A stretch of 64,000 nt of DNA from assembly GCA_028868695.1 (NCBI GenBank), contig JAGWTZ010000009.1, forward strand, positions 1 to 64,000. The letters run 5' to 3'. Source of the stretch: Alphaproteobacteria bacterium. GTDB taxonomy: Bacteria; Pseudomonadota; Alphaproteobacteria; Rhizobiales; Aestuariivirgaceae. This document shows, piece after piece, positions 1 to 9,529 of the stretch. A program made the position numbers and the translations under genes. Numbering within the stretch: position 1 is the first letter of the stretch; each line of letters starts with the position of its first letter. The notes beneath the pieces are model-generated. The model did not search any database and was not told where the DNA came from. It worked only from the letters and a program-made list of their open reading frames with translations.

Positions 1-81
1 ATTTCTGCTTCGGCAACAGTTTGCCGTCTCGTTTCCGTCACCGACTCTTGCAATCTAGGCCGCAAAGAAGAGGAACCGCCC

Positions 82-1272
82 ATGCCCAGCACTGCCGCCC
101 TGAAAACCGCATCCACCCTGCCCGCCAATGCGGCTGCGCTTTCAGCAGGCCTCGATGGTGAAACCCCGGTTTTCTGCTTTTCCGCCAAGGCGCTGAAGGC
201 GCGGGCCGCGATCTACCTGCAGGGCTTCAAGGGTGAGGTCACGTTCGCGGTGAAATCCAACCCCTCGCGTGAAGTCATTGCCACTTTGGCTGAAGCGGGT
301 CTCAAGGCCTGGGATGTAGCCTCGGTGCAGGAAATGGAATTGGTCCATTCCATCCAGCCGGATGCCCGCTTCCACTATCACAACCCAGTCAAATCCCGCC
401 GCGAGATTGAGCGCGCCTACAGGGAATTCAATTGCCGCCGTTTCGTTGTTGATTGCCGCGAGGAGCTGGACAAGATCACCGCCATCGCAGGTGCCGACCG
501 CAACATCGAAATCGCCGTGCGCCTCGTCCTGCCGCGCGACCGCGGCGCCTCCGCCCATGATTTCTCAACCAAGTTCGGAGCACCAGAGCATATCGCCATA
601 GAATTGCTCAAGAAAGTGGCCGCACTCGGCTTCATTCCCATGCTCACATTCCACCCCGGCAGCCAATCCAAGGACCCGCAAACCTATGCCCGCCACATTG
701 AGGCGGCAGCCCGCATTGCGAAGAGCGCAGGCGTGGAAATCGGCAAGCTCAATGTCGGCGGCGGCTTCCCGGCGGATTACGAATATTCCAAGGCCCCGGA
801 ACCCGACGTCTATTTCCGCGTCATCGAAGTGGCGCGCGACCAGCACTTTGCCGGCCGCAAGCTTCCGCAGCTGGAGTGCGAGCCGGGCCGCGGCCTCGCC
901 GCCACGTCCATGTCACTGCTCAGCGCCGTGAAGCTGGTCTGCACAGATGGCGATGACATCTTCATCAATGACGGCGTTTATGGTGGGTTGATGGAATATT
1001 GGCAGGTGCCGGAGCTGAAGCCCCCGGTGCGCGCCATCCGCGGTGGCAAAGTGCTGGAAGGCCCGGTCAAGAACTGGAAAGTCTTCGGCCCCACCTGCGA
1101 CCCGATGGACGTGCTGCCCCACCGCCTCGACCTGCCCGCCGATTTGCGCGATGGTGATTTCATCGAATTCGGCACTCTTGGCGCCTATGGCATCTCCACC
1201 CTCACCATGTTCAACGGCTACGGCCACCACGACATCGTTCCCGTAGGTGAAGTTCTGCGTTGCACATATTGA
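82..1272 (+). CDS. Ornithine/diaminopimelate-family PLP decarboxylase, probably ornithine decarboxylase
   Basis: A fold-type III PLP decarboxylase that probably converts ornithine to putrescine in the cytoplasm, the entry to polyamine synthesis. Visible motifs in order are AVKSNP with the PLP lysine K58, HPGSQ around H191, the glycine-rich GGGFP around 226-230, ECEPGR around 266-270 (phosphate-binding), and GPTCDPMD around 337-344. The cysteine of the last motif contributes to the second active site across the dimer. GPTCD favours ornithine over diaminopimelate decarboxylase. The length of 396 aa is normal for the short alphaproteobacterial enzymes. The start lies behind an AAGAGGA ribosome-binding stretch. 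It converges with the next gene. Lysine or arginine as substrate is not excluded. Confidence 0.9.
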   Translation: MPSTAALKTASTLPANAAALSAGLDGETPVFCFSAKALKARAAIYLQGFKGEVTFAVKSNPSREVIATLAEAGLKAWDVASVQEMELVHSIQPDARFHYHNPVKSRREIERAYREFNCRRFVVDCREELDKITAIAGADRNIEIAVRLVLPRDRGASAHDFSTKFGAPEHIAIELLKKVAALGFIPMLTFHPGSQSKDPQTYARHIEAAARIAKSAGVEIGKLNVGGGFPADYEYSKAPEPDVYFRVIEVARDQHFAGRKLPQLECEPGRGLAATSMSLLSAVKLVCTDGDDIFINDGVYGGLMEYWQVPELKPPVRAIRGGKVLEGPVKNWKVFGPTCDPMDVLPHRLDLPADLRDGDFIEFGTLGAYGISTLTMFNGYGHHDIVPVGEVLRCTY

Positions 1273-1273
1273 A

Positions 1274-2026
1274 TCACTTCGCGGTTCTCGGCGACGCATT
1301 GAGCCAATGTGCATTGCGGCTCCTTGCTATGAGGTCACTAGTTGCGCCAATCAACCGAAGGAAAGTGGGAATCGTTCCCTCTGTTGCCAAACATCGGTCA
1401 TAGTCGATTAAAATTAGGCTACATCCGGTTGCAGCGCTCCATTGCTTTGCAAAGCGCGCTTGATCAAACTCAAAATACCAATCTTCCTTGACCAGAATAC
1501 GGTTGTGGATCGCCACTTCTTCCTGAAACCAACCGAGTGGCTGGCTCATGCCGTGCTTCCCCAACTCAAGCGCGAGGCTTGCCAAGTAGCTGTCACCCTG
1601 ACGAAGAAAGGCCACAAATATCGGCTCAACCTCAGTTCTCCGCAACCTGGCGACAAAGTCACCGATGGTCTTTGGGTATTGGGAAAGATACTCAAAATCC
1701 TCTGACGATATTAGAATGTGTTGAACTGTAGACTGCCGAATTTGCCGAAAAAGGTTTTCGATGTGGCCTTCTGGCGGGTAGCACCGGCTATCCCGCCGCA
1801 ACTCCCAAGCCACCTGATGATGGGCAATAAACCCGGCGTCCACTTCCGGATAGAGGATCCCCGAGCTGACCAAAAGATCGCGCTGTTCGTGAAGGAAATT
1901 CTGCAGCGAAGTGGTGCCGGTCTTGTGCGTGCCGATATGGATGAAGATCTTGCGCCAGCCGGGCAACCAGCCGCGCCAAGGCAATCCAATGCGGCGGGCT
2001 AATTTCGACCTTGCAAATCCGAACAC
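1274..2026 (-). CDS. Sulfotransferase-like P-loop protein
   Basis: About 250 aa with an N-terminal PAPS-type P-loop, IHIGTHKTGTTSLQ around residues 29-42, the signature of sulfotransferases. A later segment around VAFLRQGDSYLASL resembles the 3'-phosphate binding region, where an R-x-x-x-S spacing is expected. There is no signal peptide or membrane segment. The acceptor cannot be inferred; in bacteria such genes often modify surface glycans or lipids. The DNA is AT-richer than its neighbours, suggesting later acquisition. It converges with the decarboxylase gene with a 1-nt gap and is unlikely to be co-regulated with it. Confidence 0.75.
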   Translation of the reverse strand: MFGFARSKLARRIGLPWRGWLPGWRKIFIHIGTHKTGTTSLQNFLHEQRDLLVSSGILYPEVDAGFIAHHQVAWELRRDSRCYPPEGHIENLFRQIRQSTVQHILISSEDFEYLSQYPKTIGDFVARLRRTEVEPIFVAFLRQGDSYLASLALELGKHGMSQPLGWFQEEVAIHNRILVKEDWYFEFDQARFAKQWSAATGCSLILIDYDRCLATEGTIPTFLRLIGATSDLIARSRNAHWLNASPRTAK

Positions 2027-2082
2027 AAATGGTCTCCTAATGAACCAGACAGCAACTTATTTCTACAGGTACACCCAACACA

Positions 2083-2850
2083 ATGACAAACCTTTGCATG
2101 ATCACCGGCGCGTCCGCTGGCTTGGGCGTTGAATTTGCGCGCCAGCTTGCAGCCCAAGGCCAAAACCTGCTGCTCGTGGCGCGACGGGCGGAAAGGCTCG
2201 AGGCATTGGCCGCCGAATTGGCTGCCAAGCAAGGCGTTCAGGTTTTAATTGAGGCCGCAGATCTCTCCGAGCCCGGCGCGGCAGCAAAACTGATGCAGGC
2301 AGTGGCTCGCCGCGGCCTCACTGTTGAAACACTCATCAACAACGCCGGCTTCGGCCTGAAGGGCGAATTCGCCGCGCTCGACGGCCAGCGCCAGTCAGAA
2401 ATGATTGCGCTCAACTGCACGGCCCTCACCGAGCTGTGCCATGCGGTTCTGCCGGGCATGATCGCCCGCAAGTCTGGCGGCATCCTCAATGTGGCCAGCA
2501 CCGCCGCCTTCCAGGCCGGCCCCTTGATGGCCGTCTACTATGCCACCAAGGCCTATGTGCTGAGCTTCTCGGAGGCCCTGCATGATGAGGTGAAGGCCCA
2601 AGGCGTGCGCGTCTCCTGCCTGTGCCCCGGCGCCACTGCAACGGAATTTGCCACCGTCGCAGGCATGACCCAGACCGCCTTGTTCAAGCTGGCCGTGGGC
2701 CCGGAAAAGGTGGTGGCCGATGGCCTTGCCGCATTGAAACGCAATCAGGCCTTTATCGTTTCAGGCTTTCAAAACAGGCTCTTTGCCTTTGGCACCCGCC
2801 TCGGGCCCCGCGCCCTTAACCGCTGGATTGCCCACCGTCTGCAGGCCTAG
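2083..2850 (+). CDS. Short-chain dehydrogenase/reductase
   Basis: Classical SDR of 255 aa. The Rossmann nucleotide-binding motif TGASAGLG is at 8-15, NNAGFG at about 86-91, the catalytic serine at S139 (NVAST) and the YxxxK pair at Y152/K156. R34-R35 after the second strand favours NADP(H). The C-terminal region is of the DltE/YqjQ type of single-gene SDRs, for which substrates are mostly unknown. It ends converging with recQ, with stop codons overlapping by a few bases. The family assignment is firm; the substrate is not known. Confidence 0.85.
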   Translation: MTNLCMITGASAGLGVEFARQLAAQGQNLLLVARRAERLEALAAELAAKQGVQVLIEAADLSEPGAAAKLMQAVARRGLTVETLINNAGFGLKGEFAALDGQRQSEMIALNCTALTELCHAVLPGMIARKSGGILNVASTAAFQAGPLMAVYYATKAYVLSFSEALHDEVKAQGVRVSCLCPGATATEFATVAGMTQTALFKLAVGPEKVVADGLAALKRNQAFIVSGFQNRLFAFGTRLGPRALNRWIAHRLQA

Positions 2851-4379
2851 GCGAAATCCTGCTCCAGCCGCGCCGCAATTTCGCGCAGGAAAGCCGCACC
2901 GAATTGCTCCAGCTTGGCAGGGCCAACGCCGGAAATTCCGCCAAGGTCCATCGCCGTCAGCGGCTTCCTGCGCGCCATCTCGATCAACACCCTGTCATGG
3001 AAAATCACATAGGCAGGCACGTGCTTGGCTTGCGCCAGCTTGAAGCGCAGGGCTTTCAGCCGCTGCAACAGGCCTTCATCCACGCCCCCCGCCACCGCCT
3101 CGCGCATCACCGCCGCACGTTTGTCCTTCTTTGCGCGGCGTGGCGCGGCCTCGGCCTGCTCGCCCAGGCAAATGTCACAGTTGCCGCAGGGCGGCGCGGC
3201 TTCACCGAAATAGGAAAGCAGCATCTGCCGGCGGCAGCTCTTGGCCTCGGCAAAATCCACCAGCTTGGCAAGGCGGATGCCCTCGCTGCGCCGTCGCGCC
3301 TCGTCATTGCCTTCGGCCTGGATGAAGCGCCGCCGCTTGGCCGCGTCCTCCATCCCAAAAATCATGTAGGCCTCCGCAACCTCGCCATCGCGCCCGGCGC
3401 GGCCAATCTCCTGGTAATAGGCCTCAAGGTTGGAAGGGAGATCGGCATGAAACACAAACCGCACATCCGGCTTGTCTATGCCCATGCCGAATGCAATCGT
3501 GGCGCAAACCACAAGCCCCGGCTCGGTCATGAACAGGTTCTGTGTTTCCTCGCGCCTTTCAGGTGAAAGCCCCGCGTGATAGGCCAAGGCCCGGTGCCCG
3601 CCAGCGTTCAATTCCTCCGCCAGCTTTTCGGTGCGGGCGCGTGAAAGGGCATAGACAATCCCGCTCTCACCCTTGTGCGTATCAACAAAATCCAGAAGCT
3701 GCTGCGCTGAGTTGGCCTTGCGTGCCACTGAAAGCTTGATGTTGGGCCGGTCAAATCCCGAAACCTGCATGTGCGCGCGCCCGCCGAACAGCTTGGCGGC
3801 AATGTCGCGCCGCGTGGCTTCATCCGCCGTGGCGGTGAAGGCGCCAATCGGCACGCCCGGAAAGGCCGCCCGCAAGCCTTGCAGAGCATCATATTCCGGC
3901 CGGAACGAAGCGCCCCATTGCGAAATGCAATGCGCCTCGTCCACGGCAATGAGCCCGATGGGCAGCTTGGCCAGTGCTGCCGTCATGCGCGGCTCCATCA
4001 GGCGCTCGGGCGAAAGGTAAAGGAACGAAACCTCCCCCGCCGCCGCCCGCTTCCAGATGGCCACGTTTTCTTCGCGCGATTGCGAGGAATTGATCGTCTC
4101 TGCCGCAATCCCATCCAGCTTCAGCCCGGCCACCTGGTCCTTCATCAGCGCCACAAGCGGTGAGACAACCAGCGCCAGCCCGCCGCGCATCAGGGCAGGA
4201 ACCTGAAAACACAAGGACTTGCCCGCCCCGGTGGGCATCAGTGCCAGCACATGCTCCCCCGCCGCAAGCCGGTCGACGATCGCCTCCTGCCCGGGGCGGA
4301 AGCTGTCAAAGCCAAAGCGCACGCGCAAAATGCGCAGCTTTTCACGCCCACCTGTGGATATCTGCGAATCTGCCGCCAT
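2847..4379 (-). CDS. recQ: ATP-dependent DNA helicase RecQ lacking the winged-helix domain
   Basis: 3'-5' superfamily 2 helicase for DNA repair and recombination. It has Walker A MPTGAGKS near residue 50, the DEAH box in VDEAHCISQWG, motif VI in EIGRAGRDG, the RecQ zinc-binding cysteines (CRRQMLLSYFGE...CGNCDICLG) and a C-terminal HRDC domain (PAYVIFHDRVLIEMA onward). The roughly 100-residue RQC winged helix that normally lies between zinc and HRDC domains is absent. Only about 25 charged residues join them, giving 510 aa against 609 in E. coli. An ATG at 4379 is chosen over a start 16 codons upstream because the family similarity begins after it. It is divergent from uvrA, so two repair genes share the intergenic region. 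Confidence 0.93.
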   Translation of the reverse strand: MAADSQISTGGREKLRILRVRFGFDSFRPGQEAIVDRLAAGEHVLALMPTGAGKSLCFQVPALMRGGLALVVSPLVALMKDQVAGLKLDGIAAETINSSQSREENVAIWKRAAAGEVSFLYLSPERLMEPRMTAALAKLPIGLIAVDEAHCISQWGASFRPEYDALQGLRAAFPGVPIGAFTATADEATRRDIAAKLFGGRAHMQVSGFDRPNIKLSVARKANSAQQLLDFVDTHKGESGIVYALSRARTEKLAEELNAGGHRALAYHAGLSPERREETQNLFMTEPGLVVCATIAFGMGIDKPDVRFVFHADLPSNLEAYYQEIGRAGRDGEVAEAYMIFGMEDAAKRRRFIQAEGNDEARRRSEGIRLAKLVDFAEAKSCRRQMLLSYFGEAAPPCGNCDICLGEQAEAAPRRAKKDKRAAVMREAVAGGVDEGLLQRLKALRFKLAQAKHVPAYVIFHDRVLIEMARRKPLTAMDLGGISGVGPAKLEQFGAAFLREIAARLEQDFA

Positions 4380-4448
4380 ATGTCTGTTATGCCCCAGCCT
4401 ATACTCCACGGCATTGCATACGTTCACGTTTTATTCTAGTCAGGTTTC

Positions 4449-7364
4449 ATGTCCACAAAGTCGATCACGATTCAGGGTGCCCGTGAGCACAACCTGAAAA
4501 ACATTTCCGTTGAACTGCCGCGCGACAAGCTGATTGTCTTCACCGGCCTGTCCGGTTCCGGCAAATCCTCCCTCGCCTTCGACACCATCTATGCCGAGGG
4601 CCAGCGCCGCTATGTGGAAAGCCTTAGCGCCTACGCCCGCCAATTCCTCGAGATGATGCAGAAGCCGGATGTCGACCAGATCGACGGCCTCTCGCCCGCC
4701 ATCTCTATTGAGCAGAAGACGACCAGCCGCAACCCGCGGTCCACCGTGGGCACGGTCACCGAGATCTATGACTATCTGCGCCTGCTCTATGCCCGCATTG
4801 GCATTCCCTATTCCCCCGCCACAGGCCTGCCCATCGAGGCGCAAACCGTCACCCAGATGGTGGACCGCACGCTTGCCCTGCCCGAAGGCACGCGGCTTTA
4901 TCTGTTGGCCCCCGTGGTGCGTGGCCGCAAGGGCGAATACAAAAAGGAATTCGCCGACTACCAGAAAAAGGGCTTCCAGCGCGTCAAGGTGGATGGCCAG
5001 TTCTACGAGATCGACGCCGTTCCCACGCTCGACAAGAAGTACAAGCATGACATCGACGTGGTGATTGACCGCATCGTGGTGCGCCCGGACATTGCCACGC
5101 GCCTGGCCGACTCCTTCGAAACCGCGCTGAAGCTGGCCGATGGCCTGGCCATTGCCGAATTCGCCGACAAGCCGCTGCCGCCAGAGCAAACCGCTGCCGA
5201 AAGCGCCAACAAGTCGGCCAATGAAACGCATGAGCGTATCATGTTCTCCGAGCGCTTTGCCTGCCCCGTTTCCGGCTTTACCATTGACGAGATTGAGCCG
5301 CGCATCTTCTCCTTCAACAACCCCTTTGGCGCCTGCCCCACCTGCGATGGCCTTGGCACGGAACTGAAGTTTGAGCCGGAGCTGGTGGTGCCCGATGGCA
5401 CGCTTTCCTTGCGCGAAGGAGCCATCGCCCCCTGGGCCAAGACAGGCGCCACCTCGCCCTATTACACCCAGACGCTGGAAGCCCTCGCCAAACACTACAA
5501 ATTCTCCATGACAACGCCATGGAAAGACCTTCCAAAGAGGGCCCGCGATGTGATCCTGAACGGCACGGGCGAGGAGGAAGTCACCTTCACCTATGATGAC
5601 GGGCTTCGCACCTACAAGAACAAGAAGGCGTTCGAAGGCGTCATCGGCAATATCGAGCGCCGCTGGCGCGAGACGGATTCGGAATGGATGCGCGAGGAAC
5701 TCGCCGCCTACCAGTCCGACCATGAGTGCCAGGCCTGCCACGGCTTCCGCCTCAAGCCGCAGACGCTGGCGGTAAAGGTGGACAAGCTGCACATCGGCGA
5801 AGTGTCGAACTTCTCGATCAAGCAGGCGGACGCATGGTTCCGCACCCTGCCCGAACGCCTCACACCGAAGCAGAATGAAATCGCCATCCGGGTGCTCAAG
5901 GAAATCCGCGACCGCCTCAAATTCCTCAACGATGTCGGCCTCGAATATCTCTCACTCAGCCGCGTGTCGGGAACACTCTCGGGCGGCGAAAGCCAGCGCA
6001 TCCGCTTGGCCTCACAAATCGGCTCCGGCCTCACCGGCGTTCTCTATGTCCTGGATGAACCATCCATTGGCCTGCACCAGCGCGACAATGCCCGCCTGCT
6101 GCAAACCCTCACCCACTTGCGAGATCTCGGCAACACGGTGATCGTGGTGGAGCATGATGAGGACGCCATCAGGCTGGCCGACCATGTGCTCGACATCGGC
6201 CCCGGCGCTGGCGTCAACGGCGGCAAGATCGTGGCCGAAGGCACGCCCGCGCAAGTCATGGCCAACCCTGAATCCATCACCGGCCAATATCTCACCGGCT
6301 TCCAGCAGGTGCCCATCCCGCGGCAGCGCCGCAAGGTGGACAAGAAGCGCATGATCACCGTGAAGGGGGCCCGCGCCAACAACCTGAAGAATGTCACGGC
6401 GGATATTCCCTTGGGCGTCTTCACCTGCGTCACAGGCGTCTCCGGCGGCGGCAAGTCAACCCTGGTGGTGGATACGATGTACCGCGCACTGGCCCGCAAG
6501 CTGATGGGCACGCGAGAGGCGCCGCTGGCCCATGATGGCATGACCGGAATCGAGCATCTGGACAAAATCATCGACATTGATCAATCCCCCATCGGCCGCA
6601 CGCCGCGCTCCAACCCCGCCACATACACTGGCGCCTTCACCTTCATCCGCGATTGGTTCGCGGGCCTGCCCGAAGCGAAAGCCCGTGGCTATGGCCCGGG
6701 GCGCTTCTCCTTCAATGTGAAGGGCGGCCGCTGTGAAACCTGCCAGGGCGATGGCGTCATCAAGATCGAGATGCACTTCCTGCCCGATGTCTATGTCACC
6801 TGCGATGAATGCAAGGGCCACAGGTATAACCGCGAAACGCTTGAAGTGAAGTTCAAGGACAAGTCCATCGCCGACGTGCTGGAGATGACGGTGGCCGAAG
6901 CCGCCGATTTCTTCCGCGCTGTTCCATCCGTGCGTGACAAGATGGAAACGCTGGAGCGTGTGGGCCTGGGCTACATCAAGGTCGGCCAGCAGGCCACCAC
7001 CTTGAGCGGCGGCGAAGCCCAGCGGGTGAAACTGGCGAAGGAGCTAAGCAAGCGCGCCACTGGCCGCACGCTCTATCTGCTGGATGAACCCACCACCGGC
7101 CTGCACTTCCATGACGTGAAGAAGCTTCTCGAAGTGCTGCACGAACTCGTGGACCAGGGCAACAGCATGGTGGTGATCGAACACAATCTCGAGGTCATCA
7201 AAACCGCCGACTGGATCATAGACCTGGGCCCCGAAGGCGGCGACGGCGGCGGCGAAATCATAGCATCCGGAACGCCAGAGGACGTGGTGAAGGAAAAGCG
7301 GAGTTACACCGGGCAGTTTTTGAAGGATGTGCTGAAGCGGGGAAGGAAAGAGGCTGCGGAGTGA
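4449..7364 (+). CDS. uvrA: Excinuclease ABC subunit A
   Basis: Damage-recognition ATPase of nucleotide excision repair, 971 aa, the usual length. It shows two ABC modules. The first has Walker [10 protein letters not shown] near 33-41, a zinc centre (CPTCDGLG and CQACHG) and signature [12 protein letters not shown]. The second has GVSGGGKST, the second zinc finger (CETCQGDG...[10 protein letters not shown]) and [12 protein letters not shown], followed by [10 protein letters not shown]. UvrA dimerises, loads UvrB on lesions and acts before UvrC. No LexA-type operator could be recognised by eye in the short gap to recQ. Confidence 0.98.
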   Translation: MSTKSITIQGAREHNLKNISVELPRDKLIVFTGLSGSGKSSLAFDTIYAEGQRRYVESLSAYARQFLEMMQKPDVDQIDGLSPAISIEQKTTSRNPRSTVGTVTEIYDYLRLLYARIGIPYSPATGLPIEAQTVTQMVDRTLALPEGTRLYLLAPVVRGRKGEYKKEFADYQKKGFQRVKVDGQFYEIDAVPTLDKKYKHDIDVVIDRIVVRPDIATRLADSFETALKLADGLAIAEFADKPLPPEQTAAESANKSANETHERIMFSERFACPVSGFTIDEIEPRIFSFNNPFGACPTCDGLGTELKFEPELVVPDGTLSLREGAIAPWAKTGATSPYYTQTLEALAKHYKFSMTTPWKDLPKRARDVILNGTGEEEVTFTYDDGLRTYKNKKAFEGVIGNIERRWRETDSEWMREELAAYQSDHECQACHGFRLKPQTLAVKVDKLHIGEVSNFSIKQADAWFRTLPERLTPKQNEIAIRVLKEIRDRLKFLNDVGLEYLSLSRVSGTLSGGESQRIRLASQIGSGLTGVLYVLDEPSIGLHQRDNARLLQTLTHLRDLGNTVIVVEHDEDAIRLADHVLDIGPGAGVNGGKIVAEGTPAQVMANPESITGQYLTGFQQVPIPRQRRKVDKKRMITVKGARANNLKNVTADIPLGVFTCVTGVSGGGKSTLVVDTMYRALARKLMGTREAPLAHDGMTGIEHLDKIIDIDQSPIGRTPRSNPATYTGAFTFIRDWFAGLPEAKARGYGPGRFSFNVKGGRCETCQGDGVIKIEMHFLPDVYVTCDECKGHRYNRETLEVKFKDKSIADVLEMTVAEAADFFRAVPSVRDKMETLERVGLGYIKVGQQATTLSGGEAQRVKLAKELSKRATGRTLYLLDEPTTGLHFHDVKKLLEVLHELVDQGNSMVVIEHNLEVIKTADWIIDLGPEGGDGGGEIIASGTPEDVVKEKRSYTGQFLKDVLKRGRKEAAE

Positions 7365-7371
7365 TACCTGA

Positions 7372-8106
7372 TTGAGCAAAAAGTACAAGCATAAGACCTG
7401 CGCATACTGCGCTACAGAGAATTCGTCTGATACTGCCGATCATGTACTTGCACGCGAACTTGTGGCCATTTCTCATCGGCAAGAGATCCCGATTGTACCT
7501 GCATGCAAAACTTGCAATCAAAAAAAGTCTGTTCTCGAACATTACGCTGCAACGGTGTTGCCTTTTGGCGGCAGGCATCCAGACTCATCGAATAGACTGA
7601 ACGAAGATGTGCCCAAAAGACTTAGGGCCAATCTTCGACTTCATCGTGAAATATCAAGTGGAACAACTCGGGTTTGGGTCCGAAACAACGGAATATTCAG
7701 TCGCACACTCGCAATTCCATTTGACGGGACAAGAATAGAGAAATTGGTAGATTATATTGCCCGGGGCCTGATGTTTCATCATTGGGGTGTCGCACTCGAT
7801 GGTAATTGCGCAATTGAAGTACTGACACTGACATTCGCGGGAGAGGCATTTTTCAATCAAATGAAGCAATGGGAATCAAGCCAACTCGTGTTCGGAAACA
7901 TTGGAAACGGCGCATTGATTTACGAAGGACGTCAAGGAACGGACAATCAGTCTATTTCCGTTTGGGAATTGTCACTCTTGGGCGGCGCACAAATGGCCCA
8001 GGGCAATCATTTCACTTCAACCAAATTTGGTGTGATGACCGGCCCAAGAGCAGTCTTTGACCGCGCTGCAGTGCGAGCATCAAGCAGTCTTATTATTCGA
8101 CCCTGA
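7372..8106 (+). CDS. HNH-type zinc-finger protein, possible nuclease
   Basis: 244 aa with a TTG start eight bases after the uvrA stop. The N-terminus has C10-x-x-C13, an Asp-His pair at 23-24 and C45-x-x-C48-N49 followed by lysines, which is the layout of HNH endonucleases (CxxC...DH...CxxCN). Residues 60-244 match nothing I recognise; they look like a mixed alpha/beta domain without membrane segments. The DNA is clearly AT-richer and uses different codons from uvrA, so the gene is probably acquired. It may be transcribed by read-through from uvrA. A DNA-cleaving or DNA-binding role is inferred from the finger alone. The conserved second His or Asn of some HNH enzymes cannot be assigned. Confidence 0.6.
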   Translation: MSKKYKHKTCAYCATENSSDTADHVLARELVAISHRQEIPIVPACKTCNQKKSVLEHYAATVLPFGGRHPDSSNRLNEDVPKRLRANLRLHREISSGTTRVWVRNNGIFSRTLAIPFDGTRIEKLVDYIARGLMFHHWGVALDGNCAIEVLTLTFAGEAFFNQMKQWESSQLVFGNIGNGALIYEGRQGTDNQSISVWELSLLGGAQMAQGNHFTSTKFGVMTGPRAVFDRAAVRASSSLIIRP

Positions 8107-8141
8107 TCCTAACATTCAGTTGTGAGGTCGCTTAACCCTTA

Positions 8142-8226
8142 CGTCACCCCAGCGAAGGCTGGGGTCCAGCTAGCAGCGAATTCCGAACCTTCCATATGCG
8201 GGATGCCGGCCTGCGCTGGCGTGACG
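8142..8226. repeat. REP-like palindromic element, CGTCACCCC type
   Basis: Two hairpins in inverted arrangement. CGTCACCCCAGCGAAGGCT continues into GGGGTCC at the left end, and GGATGCCGGCCTGCGCTGGC continues into GTGACG at the right end, so the outer CGTCAC and GTGACG are complementary. Related elements appear at 11444 and 34650. Such elements are common in Hyphomicrobiales intergenic DNA. Confidence 0.7.
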
Positions 8227-8249
8227 ATGCTGCACACGTTGCCCCACCT

Positions 8250-8409
8250 CACCCTTCCCCCTCTGGGGGAAGGTGCCCGAAGGGCGGATGAGGGCCATCT
8301 GCGCAGCAGATGGTCTTTGCCGCAGCATCGGATGATCCCAAAAACCACGCGCAAAGACGCGTGGCCCTCACCCGCTCATCGGGCACCCTCTCCCAGAGGG
8401 AGAGGGTGC
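8250..8409. repeat. Palindrome cluster of the CACCCTTCCCC type
   Basis: The left hairpin has arms CACCCTTCCCCC and GGGGGAAGGTG around a short loop at 8250-8275. The right hairpin at 8383-8409 has arms GCACCCTCTCCC and GGGAGAGGGTGC. Between them lie CCATCTGCGCAGCAGATGG and an ACGCG inverted pair. The outer halves are partly complementary, so the whole unit can fold as one mosaic repeat. A similar short version lies at 35280-35410. Confidence 0.65.
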
Positions 8410-8477
8410 ACAGCTGTTGCTATTGGCAGGCACGCACCCGCTATGTCAGACTGATTGCTCCCAAAAGGCCCCACCCC

Positions 8478-8885
8478 ATGCCCGGTGAATCCAACCTCTC
8501 CACTCTCCTCAAATCCATGCGGCCCGTCTTGCATGAGGAGGAATACGGCTATGGCGAGCTGCCGCTCACTCAAACCCCGCCGACAACGCTAAGCCCCTTC
8601 GCCCTCATCCGCGAGGAGCAGGCCGTCACCATCGTGGCGCCCGCGGCTGAACTCGCGGCCCACAAGATCGACCACACCCCCGGCTGGGCGCGCATCAGCC
8701 TGGAGGTGCATTCCGATCTTTCCGCCGTGGGCCTCACCGCTGCCATCGCCACGGCCTTGGGCGAAGCGGGCATCAGCGCCAATGTGGTGGCTGGCTATTA
8801 TCACGATCATTTCTTCGTGCAGTGGGCCAGGCGGCAAGACGCGCTGGCCGCGATGCAACAGCTTTCCACCCGGGGCGGCGCCTGA
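8478..8885 (+). CDS. ACT domain-containing protein
   Basis: 135 aa, cytoplasmic, with the sequence pattern of the small stand-alone ACT proteins of alphaproteobacteria (LSTLLKSMRPVLHEEEYGYG near the N-terminus, then an SLEVHSDLSAVGLTAAIATAL strand-helix unit and SANVVAGYYHDHFFVQ). ACT domains bind small ligands, often amino acids, but the ligand here is unknown. The ATG at 8478 is chosen because everything upstream in frame is translated repeat DNA. The stop is one base before the start of the next gene, so the two are probably translated together. Confidence 0.75.
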   Translation: MPGESNLSTLLKSMRPVLHEEEYGYGELPLTQTPPTTLSPFALIREEQAVTIVAPAAELAAHKIDHTPGWARISLEVHSDLSAVGLTAAIATALGEAGISANVVAGYYHDHFFVQWARRQDALAAMQQLSTRGGA

Positions 8886-8886
8886 C

Positions 8887-9480
8887 ATGGGCCTCGAAGC
8901 CGAAACCATCTGTACACTGAACAACACGCCCCACAAAGTGAAGGCCCTGCTCGAATCCACACAACTCATCCTGCGCGGCGAAGTGAAGCGCAAATTCCCC
9001 CTCGCCGCCCTCTCGCGCGTGAAGGCCGAAGGCGCAGCCCTCTCCTTCACCTGCCAGGGGAAGCACTATGCGATAAAACTCGGCTCCGCCAAGGCCGCCG
9101 CTTGGGCGCGGAAGCTCACCGCCCCGCCGCCAACCCTCGCCAGCAAGCTGGGCCTCGCCGAAACCTCGCGCGCCTTCGTCGTCGGCGCGTTGGAGAGTGC
9201 GGAACTCTCCGCCGCCCTGCAGGGCTTCACCGCCGCGCAGCCAGCCGATGCCGCCTTCATCGTCGCCGTGCTGCGCAGCGAGGCCGAACTCGCCGCTTTG
9301 CTCAACGCCCATGGCCAATCCGCCCTGCCCCTCTGGCTGGCCAATGTGAAGGGGCCAAAATCACCCTTGGGTGAAAATACCATCCGCGCCGCGCTGCGCG
9401 CCGCCGGATTCGTCGATACCAAGACCTGCGCGGTTTCTGCCAGCCTGTCGGCCACGCGCTATTCCCGCCCCCGGAAATAG
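8887..9480 (+). CDS. Hypothetical protein with a DUF3052-like C-terminal domain
   Basis: 197 aa. The C-terminal half (about 95-197) has an alpha/beta pattern ending in PLGENTIRAALRAAGFVDTK and then CAVSASLSATRYSRPR. This resembles the DUF3052 signature of small actinobacterial and proteobacterial proteins (a plan of LWV-PK, endvR, GLVDtKvcavd, W-GLkfvrR). The N-terminal 90 residues look like a beta-rich module of unknown kind. It follows the ACT gene at one base and may form a unit with it. No signal peptide is visible. Function unknown. Confidence 0.65.
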   Translation: MGLEAETICTLNNTPHKVKALLESTQLILRGEVKRKFPLAALSRVKAEGAALSFTCQGKHYAIKLGSAKAAAWARKLTAPPPTLASKLGLAETSRAFVVGALESAELSAALQGFTAAQPADAAFIVAVLRSEAELAALLNAHGQSALPLWLANVKGPKSPLGENTIRAALRAAGFVDTKTCAVSASLSATRYSRPRK

Positions 9481-9529
9481 CCCATTTTCGCCATTGATTT
9501 CAGCCGCCTGCCCCGGCAGTCTCGGTCCC

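Larger units (their letters stand above)
8107..8477. other. Intergenic region filled with palindromic repeats
   Basis: About 370 bases without a credible gene. It contains one REP-like element at 8142-8226 and a second palindrome cluster at 8250-8409, described separately. No promoter could be singled out. Confidence 0.6.

Noticed and set aside
4440-5792. 450-codon open frame on the minus strand inside uvrA
   Set aside because: It is the reverse shadow of a GC-rich coding region. The translation has no family motif, while uvrA on the plus strand is certain.
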